Shown here in pieces: positions 40,003-51,641 of a stretch of DNA of 60,132 nucleotides. Each line of letters starts with the position of its first letter. Position 1 is the stretch's first letter. Location: the NCBI GenBank assembly GCA_009746045.1, contig RPFO01002195.1, positions 1-60,132 on the forward strand. The letters run 5' to 3'. Source of the DNA: Mesostigma viride. Taxonomy: Eukaryota; Streptophyta; Mesostigmatophyceae; Mesostigmatales; Mesostigmataceae. A model generated the notes under the pieces. The model had not been told where the DNA came from. It saw only the letters and a list, made by a program, of their open reading frames with translations, and ran no database searches. Both the position numbers and the translations under genes were made by a program.

Positions 40003-43000
40003 GGCCACCGCCACCCCCACGCCAGTCCTGCGCCGATGTCGAAGTCAGTCTTTGGGAGGACCTTCTGATGCTGGGTTCAGAGGAACCGGTCTGCCAGTAT
40101 CCCTCCTTCCTGTCAGATGATGAGACCGGGTGCCCCAGTCGCTCCTGCGGGGTGGGCCCCCTGGACACACCCTGCTGCCCTTGCCTGGAGAAACTGCTGT
40201 CCGTGTTCCTGAATTCGAAGGATGATGCCTCTGGCAGACGTCACTTGCAGCAGCTGGTGGAATGCGGGCAGTTGAGCGTGGGGGGCTGCCCCCTGGAGGA
40301 GTATGTGCTGGCAATGGCACGATGTGATGGCAGCAGCCCCACGAGTTCGGCGAACCTGACGAGTTTGCTGGCGGAAATGCGTTGGATTCTTGGTACGTCT
40401 TGTTGTGTGGGCGTGTGGTTGTGTGTGTATGGGTGTGTGCACGCGTGCCCACGCATGTCTGTTTATGTTGTCTGCCCTGTTTATGTTGTCTGTTTATGTT
40501 GTCTGTTTATGTTGTCTGTTTATGTTGTCTGCCCTGTTTATGTTGTCTGTTTATGTTGTCTGTTTATGTTGTCTGTTTATGTTGTCTGCCCTGTTTATGT
40601 TGTCTGTTTATGTTGTCTGTTTATGGTGTCTGTTTATGGTGTCTGTTTATGTTGTCTGTTTATGTTGTCTGTTTATGGTGTCTGTTTATGTTGTCTGTTT
40701 ATGTTGTCTGCCCTGTTTATGTTGTCTGTTTATGTTGTCTGTTTATGTTGTCTGCCCTGTTTATGTTGTCTGTTTATGTTGTCTGTTTATGTTGTCTGCC
40801 CTGTTTATGTTGTCTGTTTATGTTGTCTGTTTATGTTGTCTGCCCTGTTTATGTTGTCTGTTTATGTTGTCTGTTTATGTTGTCTGCCCTGTTTATGTTG
40901 TCTGTTTATGTTGTCTGCCCTGTTTATGTTGTCTGTTTATGTTGTCTGTTTATGTTGTCTGCCCTGTTTATGTTGTCTGTTTATGTTGTCTGTTTATGTT
41001 GTCTGTTTATGTTGTCTGTTTATGTTGTCTGTTTATGGTGTCTGTTTATGGTGTCTGTTTATGGTGTCTGTTTATGGTGTCTGTTTATGTTGTCTGCCCT
41101 GTTTATGTTGTCTGTTTATGTTGTCTGTTTATGTTGTCTGTTTATGGTGTCTGTTTATGTGGTGTCTGCTTGTGGGGTGGTTACGAATTTGCGGAGGTTG
41201 ATGAATGTTCCCCATATGTCACTGGAGAAGTGTTTGAAGAGAGGCATGTACGTTATTGCATCGCCAGTTTGTTGGTTGATTAGCAGCTCTTTGGTATCTT
41301 CCAAAGGTACCTTCCAAAGGGCGTGTGGATGACAGGGTACTTATTGGCACCGTCTGTACAGTAATGTTTGATTTGATAAGGCAGAGACGGAATGCCATTG
41401 TAATTGATGATGTGATTACAATGTCGCCTGATTACAACGTACTTGAGATCGAGAGGTAATCCTACACAGATGCATCGTCTCATTTTCTGGCCAGAGCATC
41501 TGGGAGAAGGAGGCAAGCGCATCGTGTCTTAGTGGAACAGATCGTAGACGAAAGAGGAGAGTATACACAGTACCTTGGGTAGATGAATGTCCGGGATTCT
41601 GCCTGTAGGTTGTGTGCGATGCATTCGCTGCTTGTGATGCTGAGTCTAATATATACGTGTGTGTCTAGTATGTATATGCTGTGTATAGTATGTACGTGTG
41701 TGTAGGTTATGTGCAGGAGGTCGAGTTGCTGCTGTGGGGCTGGCTCTTATCAATTCGTGATTGTGCCTGTGCAACTCTCGCTTTCACGTACCTGGGGGTT
41801 TCCCTAAACCTGAGCAGGGCTAGCCATAAGTTCATTTTAATAGCAAGGCGCCCTTCTCTTATTCCTTACTGTCAACATCCTCCAAGCTCTAGATTGCTTG
41901 CACCGAGTATAAGCACTTCTATATGGATCCATATATGGACTTATATATGAAACATGCCCCGGTCATCTCGCGGGTTGCAATGCTCTAGCGTTCACCCTCC
42001 ACTCTGCAACGGTACCGGATCTGCGCCGCTCGCTGTCCTCCATGTTACCATTCCATTTGCCGAAATACACAACGTTCTTTCTCTATGACATGTCTGTCGC
42101 GGTGGCCAAGGGTCAGTAGTGGTAGTCTCATCTGTCTCGCATGCAACCAGCTCCTTATTGAAGCTGCAGTTTCCAGCAATAGCGTTCCTATGTATACGTT
42201 CTTCCTGTTGATGACCTGGGGGGGGGGGTGTTCCTATGTATACGTTCTTCCTGTTGATGACCTGGGGGGGGGGGGGGGTTCCTATGTATACGTTCTTCCT
42301 GTTGATGACCTGGGGGGGGGGGGCCTTACTGGCCTTTAGGCCTAACCCCCAGTCCATCTCTCCCTTGCTTCATGTTCTTCTTCTCTGTGACAACTGTACC
42401 GAACCCACCATATCCAGCGGGCGGCGTCCTGGCCCCCCCCACGCTGCGCTACTCCGAACGAGGCTTTGGCGGCGTTCCCCCTTCCCCCACCATTGCCGTA
42501 GGGCCCAATCACGCCATCACCGTTGTCCGCTCCTCCTTCACACGTGCCTTCTACCGGGTTTACATGAAGTCCCCCTGGCTGCAGGTCAAGCAGTCCTTCC
42601 TGACCCAGTTCCACCGCTCCAACACCATCTGCCGCAAGGGCCCCTTCCAGGGTGCCCCCCATGTCGCCTATGACCACCTGGCCGACCGCTGGCTGATCAT
42701 GGAATATGCGCGCAACGTCACGGGGGGCATCGGCGGCAGTAGTACGCCTAGCCACTACCTGTGCCTGGTTGTCTCCCTCACAGGCATACCCTACGGGCTG
42801 CTCTACCGGGGGGTCGCGGTCGCGCTCCCTGGGGGGGACCCTGGGGACGCCCTGGCATTCGCCTCGCTGCCGGACGCGTTTTATTTCGGGACAGGCGAGG
42901 ACCCGCCCGCCGTGTACGCGCTGGACCGCGCGCGGATGCTAGCAGGCGGGTCCCCGCGCCCCATGGTGCGGGTGCTAGTGCCAGCGCACGCGGGCGCAGT

Positions 43001-46000
43001 GCTGAGGGGGCTGATGCTGGCCCACCTGGCGGGGCGACCCAGGGCGGGCAGCGCGTGCGGGTACTTCCTTCGGCCAATCGACGATGAGCTGGCGGTCCCC
43101 TCCGGCGCGTCCGCGAATCCCGGCAGTGATTTCGTAGAGGTGTGGCGCCTCTGCCCCTCGTTTGACAACCCGGCGGCGGCCAATTTCAGCCGGGAGGCCC
43201 TGGTGAGCGTGTCTGAGTTTTCTACTGGGGTGTGCGGGGATGTGGCCCTGCAGGACACGCCCTGCGTCGCACAGCCGGGGTCGACGGTGGCGTTGGCGTC
43301 GTACCATCGGGCGCTGACGGGCAAGGCGTCGTTTCGTAGTTTTGCGGACGGCCACGATTCGCTGCTGGCGACATTCACCGTCAACGCGGGCAACAACACG
43401 GTGAGGGATGGGGGCCATCATTGAATGATGACTATGGAGGTGCCCGATGGAGGTGGTCTCGCTGTGCTTGAACTATCTTGTGGGAAAGAAGTATATTTAC
43501 TCTCACTGTATTTACAATGGCAATGGAAGCGGTCTTGGTGTGCTTTAACTACCTCGTGAGACAGAAGGACTGAGTTATCTTGGCGTATGTGTCCACGTTG
43601 CAGCAACGTCTCATTCTGCTATCTAGGTGATGTTTCTATCTGACATCTCGATTCGAAATTTCTGTTTCTTATGACGTTTCTCTTTGACATTTCTATCTAG
43701 GGTGGCATCTCTTGACTCAGCATGTGGAACAGGCACAGGCATGTGGCATGTGGCATGCTGTCCATCTTGGGAGAACAATTGAACATATGCTACCATACAG
43801 CTACTATAGTCTTATTACTATACAGTTGTTGCTACTAGAGTCTTATTACTATACAGTTGTTGTTACTAGAGTCTTATTACTATACAGTTGTTGTTACTAG
43901 AGTCTTATTACTATACAGTTGTCGTTACTAGAGTCTTATTACTATACAGTTGTTGTTACTAGAGTCTTATTACTATACAGTTGTTGTTACTAGAGTCTTA
44001 TTACTATACAGTTGTTGTTACTAGAGTCTTATTACTATACAGCTGTTGTTACTAGAGTCTTATTACTATACAGTTGTTGTTACTAGAGTCTTATTACTAT
44101 ACAGTTGTTGTTACTAGAGTCTTATTACTATACAGCTGTTGTTACTAGAGTCTTATTACTATACAGTTGTTGTTACTAGAGTCTTATTACTATACAGTTG
44201 TGGTTGTTGTTCTTGTTGTTTAGTCGTTGTTGTTATTACTGTATACAGCACTGTATACATACAGTGACCACATTGCTGCTACTATTACTATGTATGCAGC
44301 GGCACACATGGTAATTCAATATCCATACATACAGAAGCATACATTGATATCTCTTTCTGTACCTGGACTCGGCTGTATTACCATTATTTTGTATATAGTG
44401 GCACATATAGTAATCTAACCCCCATAACTCGGCATGTTTTGATATCTCTTCCTGGACTTAGCGGCCCATCCAATGAAGCTGACCAAGTCATCGGGCCTTG
44501 GCCCAGGGTCGTCCACAACCCCTTGTCTTTTCTCCCCATGTGGGAGCTCCCAAGTCGCATAGCAGCGTGGTCACCCCACCCCCACTCGTGAGCAGGATTA
44601 GCAAATAACAAATGTGACAGTACTCTTATCTCCTCATAGCAACTCACAGGCGGGTGCTGTTGTTTTCCTTACTTGCTGGACGGTCAACCTTGCAGGCCGG
44701 CGTCATGTGGGTGGAGCTGCGCCGATCGGTCGACCCGACGTCAGGCGTTGCGGGCCCCTGGGAGAGGTCCCAGGACGGCGTCCTCCCCTACGACGGGGCG
44801 CACCGCTGGCTCCCCCACACCGCGTTGGACCGAGAAGGGAACGTGGCCCTCGGCTACTCCGTGATGGATGCCAGCAGGAACGTATACCCCAGCCTGTACT
44901 ATTCCGGGAGGGGTGCGTTTGCGCCACCTGGCATCATGCTGAGTCCCGAGACGCTTCTAATCGCCGGCACGGCGGCGTCCACCACCTCCTCGTTTGGCGG
45001 CCAGAGCAGCATGGCGGTGGACCCGATGGACGGCTGCAGCTTCTATTTTGTGGGTCCCTGGGAGACCAGGGCGTCGCGCTCGGCCACGTACATCGGGGCG
45101 GTCCACTTTCCCAGCTGCAAGGGTAAGTGGGGTGGCACGGGTCGCTAGCGTTGTGTGAAGTGGTTATGGTTGCCTTTGCCAAGAGATGCTGTATATGGCG
45201 CACTTTCTACTAGTTTCAAGCACGTTCATAGGTCGGCATTCTGGCTATAATAATGTGCTATATACTACCTCCGGGCCATTAAAGTATCTACGAGGGTGGG
45301 CCATTAAAATATCTACATATTGGACACTGTGTATGAGGCACTACCACGGTAATTTATATGGGAATTTTTCAAAGCCCTTCCATGTCCTCATACCTAGAGA
45401 TGTATAGCAAAGACCTATGAAAAAAAACCTGGGTTTGGACTCTGAAGTTAGAGGCACCACAAAAAGACACCTAGGGGGGTCACCTGGCCCTTGGCTAATT
45501 TTGGCACACATGCCCGCGTTAAATTAGTGCAAATGAGAGATAGGAACCACGTGTGGGATTTGACATCACATCCATGCTGATGGCACACTTGGGTATGAGC
45601 CCACCAATTTGGGGCCCAATCGCAAAGCGTTTGGGCACATAAAACTGCCATGGTGCACATGGGTATTTTCCAGGGACATTTCAGTTACATTTTTTATTCA
45701 CACTTTCAGTTACATGCAGGCTTATAACTTCTTTAAATGAACAGGTCTTTGAGAGCCCTCTTATTGCAGCATCCCCAGACTTGTGTACAAGAGAGTGGCA
45801 CCTCTAAAGCCACAGTTAGGGACCATTAACCCATGACTGGCGTAAATAATGCCTACAAAATCATCACAAAAAAGGACCTTCCCATGCCCTACAAACTTGA
45901 AAATCTGTGCAATACATTCCTTAAATGGCAATGGGAGAGGCTGCCACACTCAAAATTGGTGTAATACAATGTAGAGAGTCTAAATCCCAGCACCCAGCAT

Positions 46001-49000
46001 GTGGGCCTGCAGTTTACTAGGAGAAAGGATGCACGCATGGGCATGCCCATTTCATGCCACCAAACATCAACCATACCACCTGTGACAAGCGTATGGTTCA
46101 AAAAACTGGGCAAAACCACTTCAACCTTAAAGTGGCGGCATATCATTACTAATGACAATTAAACCGGTGCTGAAGGATGCAAAACCAGTGCTAAAGAAGC
46201 ACGCTTGGCATGTAAATGAATGCAAACTGTCCTATTGCAAGGCCTTTAGTCACCTTATACTACGCTAGTGCCGCTTTCTTGCACCCCATTAGAACCTTGC
46301 ATCTGCCTTTATAGTGGTATAAAGCAGTGGTGTTGCACACTATAGTAATTGCTTGTGTAAATGCTGCCTAGCCAATACTAAGAAACCCATCCAACGTTTT
46401 TACCTTCACATGCTGAGAATTTACCTATGGGAAAGTGGGCAGAGGCAAGAGGAAAAGAGTACTAACTTGCTTAAGCCCTAGGCTGCCTTGCTGGCATCTT
46501 GCCAACAGCATTCTTAAAAAGGGCTATCTGGTTGCTAAAATTGCATGCATTCTCACACGAACCAGAAAATACTGACGAATTTACTGCAGCATTTTTACAA
46601 AACACTTGCTCATTTTCTAACGTGATCCAGGACCCTATACTTCCAGCACCTGTTCATCCATCAGAACTCCACACCTTTTCCACTTTTTGCAGTGTTGCCA
46701 AAGGTTAGTAAGATAACCGCATGTCATTCTCCCCTTTCTTGGCGCTGTCTACCATGTTTGAGAAGCGCATACCTTTCAGCGATGTGCCGTTTAGGAAGCC
46801 GGCCAGCGTCCGCAGTTTTCGCTGCCATTTTCACACGCAATATCTGCACTGTCGCGTTGGAATCGTTTTATAGTTGCGAAATAACGAGAATACCGATCCC
46901 ACGCACCGGCAGCTGCGTTTCTAGCTCAACCATGGCATCGTATGCCTGTCCGCTGAGGTCCCAGCAGCTCTCGGGCTCGCAGCAGCGACCTTGCACTATC
47001 TGACCACCGACTTACTCCTCCGCAGGCAGCCATTTCCCGCCCAGTAAGTTTTAATGCATTGCTAAGGAAAACCCATATCGTAGAACATCGTATTACGCAA
47101 TGAAAACTGCGGGATAAAATATGACGCTCAGCAGGCCGCTGCTGCGAAAATCAAGCAAGTACTCAGGTATAACCAACCATTAAAAAAAGAACCGCTGTGC
47201 CCCCCCAAACCAGACCAGTTTTCAGGCGCGAACATATTTCATCATAAACAAGTATTCTACTAACTCAGCATCGCGTTCAACGCTGGCAAGCATGAACTCC
47301 ATAGCCAGCCCATCGCCAAATTCGCTTTTTTTATGGCCGAACCGCATTCCTCGTCATTTTCGTGAATTTCCTGGTCTGACCGACCTACCCCGAGCATCCG
47401 AGATTCGGTACGACCTACTTGTACCAACCGAATCATCTCGACGGACAAAATCCTCCGATTTCTCATTTGCGTTAATTTACCACAGACACCCCTAAAACAC
47501 ATTTTTTTGCCACGAGTTTTCTGAGGTACTTTTCAAGGTACTCCCAATGACCAGGGGCTGGGGACGGCGAAGGGAAAAGCGCCTAAGCTAGAAATTTTTT
47601 CCCCACGCATAGAAACCTCGGGGGGGAATGCGGTCTTGGCTGAACGGACTCTCGTTCAGCCAGGTGCCTGGGGCTGTGGCCTCGGGCATCCGGGCTGGCG
47701 GGGCCTGGGCTAGGTCCACGTTTTTTCTCGAAGCACCCCGGGTCTATGGGGAGACGGCCATAGCGGTACCGACTCGGGGCCCCGAGAGGGGTCATGATAG
47801 GCTGGCCGTGCGCAATCGCAGTGCAAATGCGCTGGGCCTTTTTGGGCCTGGCCATGCATCCACAGCCGCCGGGCACACGCCTCCCGATGTGGGGGGGCTC
47901 CCGTTTTGCGGCCGGGCGGTCACTTGTCAACAATAAGTGGAAGCATACATGTGACACTATTGACATGCCCGGAGGCACGCCGTTCAAGGCCCTTCATGAA
48001 GTACGTTGCCCTAGAGGCAACCAAGACAAGGGTGGGTGGGTGGGGAGCAAAGAAAGAGGCCGACAAAACCAGCCAGAGCGGCTTTTAGTCGCAAAACCTC
48101 CCTTATCCCTAGCTAACTGACGTCATTAAACCCTTATGTTCAGTGATGCTAGTAAGACGCTAACCGTACAGACCGGGGGTAGAATATCCCGAATCTGCAC
48201 GGCTAGTATTAAATAATGCGTAGGTTGTTCTTTTCAGGGGCACTGCACCTCACGCCCCGTTCCGCCCGGGTATAATCAACCCAAGCGCGGAACGCACATT
48301 TTATTTAATTCATTTTTCAACCATGCACTATACTGCATCTACTAATCACAAAAGCTCTAGCCAAACAGCTACGAGAAAACACTACGACATATAAGCCGCT
48401 CATCCAGCGACCTCTTGTTCCCGCATTCACGTATAGAAGAAACTCCGTTCAAAGAACCCCGATTCATGTCCCACGTAGCTCCCACAAAAACCAGCATCTT
48501 CATTAAAACAATAAGTGGAAGCATACATGTGACACTATTGACATGCCCGGAGGCACGCCGTTCAAGGCCCTTCATGAAGTACGTTGCCCAATCACCCCCG
48601 CCCTGGCTTTCCCTTGAAGCCGCACTCCACCTTGCTCGTTGTCACAAGTGACCGCCCGGCCGCAAAACGGGAGCCCCCCCACATCGGGAGGCGTGTGCCC
48701 GGCGGCTGTGGATGCATGGCCAGGCCCAAAAAGGCCCAGCGCATTTGCACTGCGATTGCGCACGGCCAGCCTATCATGACCCCTCTCGGGGCCCCGAGTC
48801 GGTACCGCTATGGCCGTCTCCCCATAGACCCGGGGTGCTTCGAGAAAAAACGTGGACCTAGCCCAGGCCCCGCCAGCCCGGATGCCCGAGGCCACAGCCC
48901 CAGGCACCTGGCTGAACGAGAGTCCGTTCAGCCAAGACCGCATTCCCCCCCGAGGTTTCTATGCGTGGGGAAAAATTTTCTAGCTTAGGCGCTTTTCCCA

Positions 49001-50906
49001 TCGCCGTCCCCAGCCCCAACCACCACCCCCTCGGCGGAAGGCAATTGCAAAGTTTGCTGGCCAGCACCGATTTCCGAAGAAAAAGCCTCAGGCCGCGGAC
49101 CGAGACACGGGTCGCCAGTGCCAGCCATCCGGCTCCAACCCGGGGTGCAAGCATCCCCAGGTACGGAGCACCAGCTCGCACACTGGGCCGACCAAGCGAC
49201 AGTTGAGCACCTGTCACGGCACCCGGCCCACCAAAGACCCCAAGCTGGGGAAAAGGTGCGGACCGGAGGTAATCATTTTCTTTTCTTTTAGTTAACCGGG
49301 CGAGGAACTACGCCTGGCCGGTTAACAACTGGAAGTCTCACCACTGGCCAAGTGGCCGGTGCAACCAGTGCTTTTGGGATTTTGCTCCGCAGCACCCATA
49401 GCTGCGGCTGCCGCCGCAACGACAACGAGCAAAGAAAGAGGCCGACAAAACCAGCCAGAGCGGCTTTTAGTCGCAAAACCTCCCTTATCCCTAGCTAACT
49501 GACGTCATTAAACCCTTATGTTCAGTGATGCTAGTAAGACGCTAACCGTACAGACCGGGGGTAGAATATCCCGAATCTGCACGGCTAGTATTAAATAATG
49601 CGTAGGTTGTTCTTTTCAGGGGCACTGCACCTCACGCCCCGTTCCGCCCGGGTATAATCAACCCAAGCGCGGAACGCACATTTTATTTAATTCATTTTTC
49701 AACCATGCACTATACTGCATCTACTAATCACAAAAGCTCTAGCCAAACAGCTACGAGAAAACACTACGACATATAATCCGCTCATCCAGCGACCTCTTGT
49801 TCCCGCATTCACGTATAGAAGAAACTCCGTTCAAAGAACCCCGAATGCTGGCAACCGTTGGGCCAAAAAAACTACTTTTCCTACCCTTGAAGAATATCTA
49901 GTTTGTTGGGCCACCCATTTCCTATTTTTTCCACAGTTTCTGTTTGCCCACTATACAAATTTTGAAATTTTGGCAAAAAATGGCATTGTAGATATTTTAA
50001 TGGCCCGGAGGTAGTATTATAATAACAGGCTGGTAGTGAAGTTTGAACGCACCCATTAGCGTGCTTTCATGCACACTGACGGTCCAGTATTGACTGTTAG
50101 ACGAATGTTTTTACCGGCTGTTGTAAAAAGAAAAAGGGATAGCGACTTTGTTTGCACAGCAACTGGGCTATCTCTTCATGCCACCTGCAAGAGTAGTATG
50201 CGAATGGAGCCAGCATTATGCACAGACCTACGATACTGACATGCCCAATGCTCGCAGCTCTGATGCATGCTGAACGTCCATGTACCACACCTGCCATGTT
50301 CCTTTATGTAGCCCACATGGGCTACAAATCATACCACAAGTCACTCCATGCAGGCTCTTCTGAGTCCCATCTGAATGCTGGTTGACGAATGCTCCGGTAC
50401 CTCCGATTATGAATGCTCCGGTACCTCCTATTATGAATGCTCCTATTATGAATACTCCGGTACCTCCGATTATGAATGCTCCTATTGTGAATGCTCCGGT
50501 ACCTCCTATTATGAATGCTCCTATTAAGAATGCTCCGGTACCTCCTAGTATGAATGCTCCTATTATGAATGCTCCGGTACCTCCTATTATGAATGCTCCG
50601 GTACCTCCTATTATGAATGCTCCGGTACCTCCTGTGTACTGCTTCACACCACTGGTTGGCCATCCGCGCAGGCTCTGCCCAGTGTTCCTCTAACACTGAC
50701 ATCCGTGCTCCGCCACGTGCTCCTCTCATGCTGACATCTGTGCAGGCTCTGCCCAGTGTTCCTCTAACACTGACTGTAACGATGGCCAGTTCTGCTCCCT
50801 GGACAAGTGTCGTGATGGCGTGTGTGTTAGCGAGCCGGACCTTTTATTGTGCCGGTATGGAGAGGTTTGTGACGAACAAAGCGACAGCTGCATACCGGGC
50901 ACTTAA
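40003..50906 (+). CDS. Secreted beta-propeller-like protein with Cys-rich C-terminus, four exons seen
   Basis: Exons: about 40003-40392, 42418-43400, 44696-45122 and 50746-50906 (stop TAA 50904-50906). The three introns have GT...AG ends and phases 1, 0 and 1, and each junction keeps the frame. Exon 1 is Pro- then Cys-rich (CPSRSCGVGPLDTPCCPCLE). Exon 2 has SPTIAVGPNHAITVVRSSF and YDHLADRWLIMEYA; exon 3 has HRWLPHTALDREGNVALGYS and MAVDPMDGCSFYFVGPW. These are signatures of a secreted propeller-like family known from bacteria and algae (VGPNH...YDxxADRW...GNxALGYS). Exon 4 encodes CSSNTDCNDGQFCSLDKCRD, a small disulfide-rich domain. The first exon and signal peptide are not identified; an upstream link to the hydroxyproline-rich gene is possible. 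Confidence 0.7.
40453..41165. repeat. 13/18-bp minisatellite
   Basis: TGTTTATGTTGTC (13 bp) is repeated about 50 times with an interspersed 18-bp variant (TGCCCTGTTTATGTTGTC) and a TGTTTATGGTGTC variant, in blocks that suggest higher-order amplification. All three plus-strand frames stay open, so long ORFs here are meaningless. Confidence 0.9.
42185..42322. repeat. Three tandem copies of a 46-47-bp unit ending in a G run
   Basis: TTCCTATGTATACGTTCTTC followed by CTGTTGATGACCT and 9-12 G occurs three times just before exon 2. The G runs differ in length between copies. Confidence 0.85.
43401..44695 (+). other. Intron 2 of the propeller-like gene
   Basis: Donor AACACG^GTGAGG and acceptor ACCTTGCAG^GCCGGC, phase 0. 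It contains a 31-bp minisatellite at about 43806-44200; the rest shows nothing recognisable. Confidence 0.75.
43806..44200. repeat. 31-bp minisatellite, about 13 copies
   Basis: The unit is TCTTATTACTATACAGTTGT followed by TGTTACTAGAG, nearly identical between copies, with C/T variants in ACAGTTG/ACAGCTG. Confidence 0.9.
47553..47935 (+). repeat. Inverted repeat, left arm
   Basis: This is the near-perfect reverse complement of about 48642-49020. Both arms carry the same GC-rich frame (MRSWLNGLSFSQVPGAVASG), open on the plus strand here and on the minus strand in the other arm. It lies inside the mariner-like element. Confidence 0.85.
47936..48000 (+). repeat. Short direct repeat with copy at 48509-48588
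   Basis: AATAAGTGGAAGCATACATG, then GACATGCCCGGAGGCACGCC and CTTCATGAAGTACGTTGCCC, occur in the same order and orientation at both places. The copy continues a few bases past 48000 here. Confidence 0.85.
48046..48463 (+). repeat. Long direct repeat, copy 1
   Basis: From GAGCAAAGAAAGAGGCCGAC to AAAGAACCCCGA this stretch is almost identical to 49428-49845 (one difference seen: AAGCCGCTC versus AATCCGCTC). The copies flank about 960 bases. No TG...CA ends or primer-binding site are evident, so a classic LTR is not supported. Confidence 0.85.
48642..49020 (-). repeat. Inverted repeat, right arm
   Basis: Reverse-complement partner of 47553-47935. It lies between the two long direct repeats. Confidence 0.85.
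49428..49845 (+). repeat. Long direct repeat, copy 2
   Basis: Partner of 48046-48463. 49846-50014 runs to the right end of the mariner-like element. Confidence 0.85.
50383..50637. repeat. 24/15-bp minisatellite with GGTACC
   Basis: AATGCTCCGGTACCTCCTATTATG (24-bp unit, given here as AATGCTCCGG + TACCTCCTATTATG) alternates with the 15-bp short form AATGCTCCTATTATG, about 12 units in total. It lies between the transposon end and the last exon. Confidence 0.85.
50672..50774 (+). repeat. Duplicated start of the last exon
   Basis: CAGGCTCTGCCCAGTGTTCC followed by TCTAACACTGAC occurs at about 50669 and again at 50743. Both copies bring an acceptor-like CAG; only the second continues into the Cys-rich coding sequence. 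Confidence 0.7.
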
Positions 50907-51019
50907 AGTCTTGAGCAGCATGCCCAGCCCCACCAATCGAGGAATGAATATACGTGGATGACATGCCGAATGATTGGCAAAGAAGTGGCAACAGGCGCAA
51001 ACCTTTTTCGACATGTCAG

Positions 51020-51125
51020 ATTAATTAATTAATTAATAGACACGTGACTGCGTCACGTGAGCATAAGTCCTCAGTGGGAGGGGAACATGGGATGGAATGG
51101 ATGGTATAAGCTATCTAGGTCCTAG
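51020..51125. repeat. Hairpin plus AT-run repeat
   Basis: ATTAATTAATTAATTAAT (51020-51038) is followed by CACGTGACTGCGTCACGTG (51041-51059, 8-bp arms, 3-base loop), then GAGCATAAGTCCTCAGTGGG and further matches to 29165-29268 in reverse. Confidence 0.65.
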
Positions 51126-51615
51126 TCACAGGGGTGTGGGCACCGCGGCCCGAATCGCTATGAATGCCATACTTGGTCACACGCGGAGCCCCCACAGGCT
51201 TGGGGGTGGTCTCCTTCATTACTACTTGCCATCTATCCTTGCGCACCATCTGCCTCCATATTACAGACAAACCAGGAGGCTGCCCGGGGGTGAGCCCGTC
51301 ACGTCTAGTGTAGCAAATGTCCATATGCCGAGTCTATCACGAAATGTCCACGGGTGGCGGCCCTGCCGCGCGCGGCGCCGGGGGCACGCCAGGTTAGGAC
51401 ATATCGCCCAGGCTGGGCGGGCTTGGTGCCAGCTAGTCTATCTGAGGTATCTACCTGATCTGTGCGGGCCAGGTGCCCGGCTAGGCCCAGGCGCCTGTAT
51501 GTGGGAAACATAGGGCAAATCAGCGTACAAATCCTCATTATACTAATGTGCGAACCAAAGGGGGTGGTGCTATCTCAGGTGAGCCTTTCAGGAAGGCCCT
51601 TTTAACCCATAGTCC

Positions 51616-51641
51616 GTAAATGGTATGTTATAACATACCAT
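51616..51641. repeat. 26-bp perfect palindrome
   Basis: AAATGGTATGTTA and its exact complement TAACATACCATTT abut without a loop. A second structure follows at 51657-51700: GGCGCCGCGCCA duplicated in tandem within CGCCA...TGGCG ends. 51126-51615 and 51700-52870 show no gene that I can support. Confidence 0.75.

Larger units (their letters stand above)
40393..42417 (+). other. Intron 1 of the propeller-like gene
   Basis: Donor CTTG^GTACGT and acceptor ATATCCAG^CGGG, phase 1. It contains the 13-bp minisatellite and a G-run repeat; 41180-42180 has no other feature I recognise. Confidence 0.65.
45265..50014. mobile_element. TA-flanked DNA transposon (mariner/Stowaway-like ends), non-autonomous
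   Basis: The left end CTACCTCCGGGCCATTAAAG continues TATCTAC. The right end is its reverse complement with one mismatch in 27. Both are flanked by TA (45263-45264 and 50015-50016), the target duplication of the Tc1/mariner group, and CTACCTCCG resembles the Stowaway/mariner terminus CTCCCTCCG. The left end has a second subterminal GGGCCATTAAAATATCTAC. No transposase ORF is present; the interior is made of repeats (47.5-49.9 kb) and unrecognised AT-rich sequence (45.3-47.5 kb). Confidence 0.7.
45123..50745 (+). other. Intron 3 of the propeller-like gene, enlarged by a transposon
   Basis: Donor GCAAG-G^GTAAGTGG and acceptor CATCTGTGCAG^GCTCTG, phase 1, joining K-G-S across the splice. Of its 5623 bases, 4750 are the TA-flanked element at 45265-50014. 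Confidence 0.75.

Noticed and set aside
39834-41332. Long plus-strand ORFs rich in CLCCLFMLSVYVV
   Set aside because: They are translations of the 13-bp minisatellite, open in all frames; only the part before 40392 is taken as an exon.
48046-49845. LTR retrotransposon
   Set aside because: No TG...CA ends, primer-binding site, polypurine tract or gag/pol frame, and the interior is an inverted-repeat arm.
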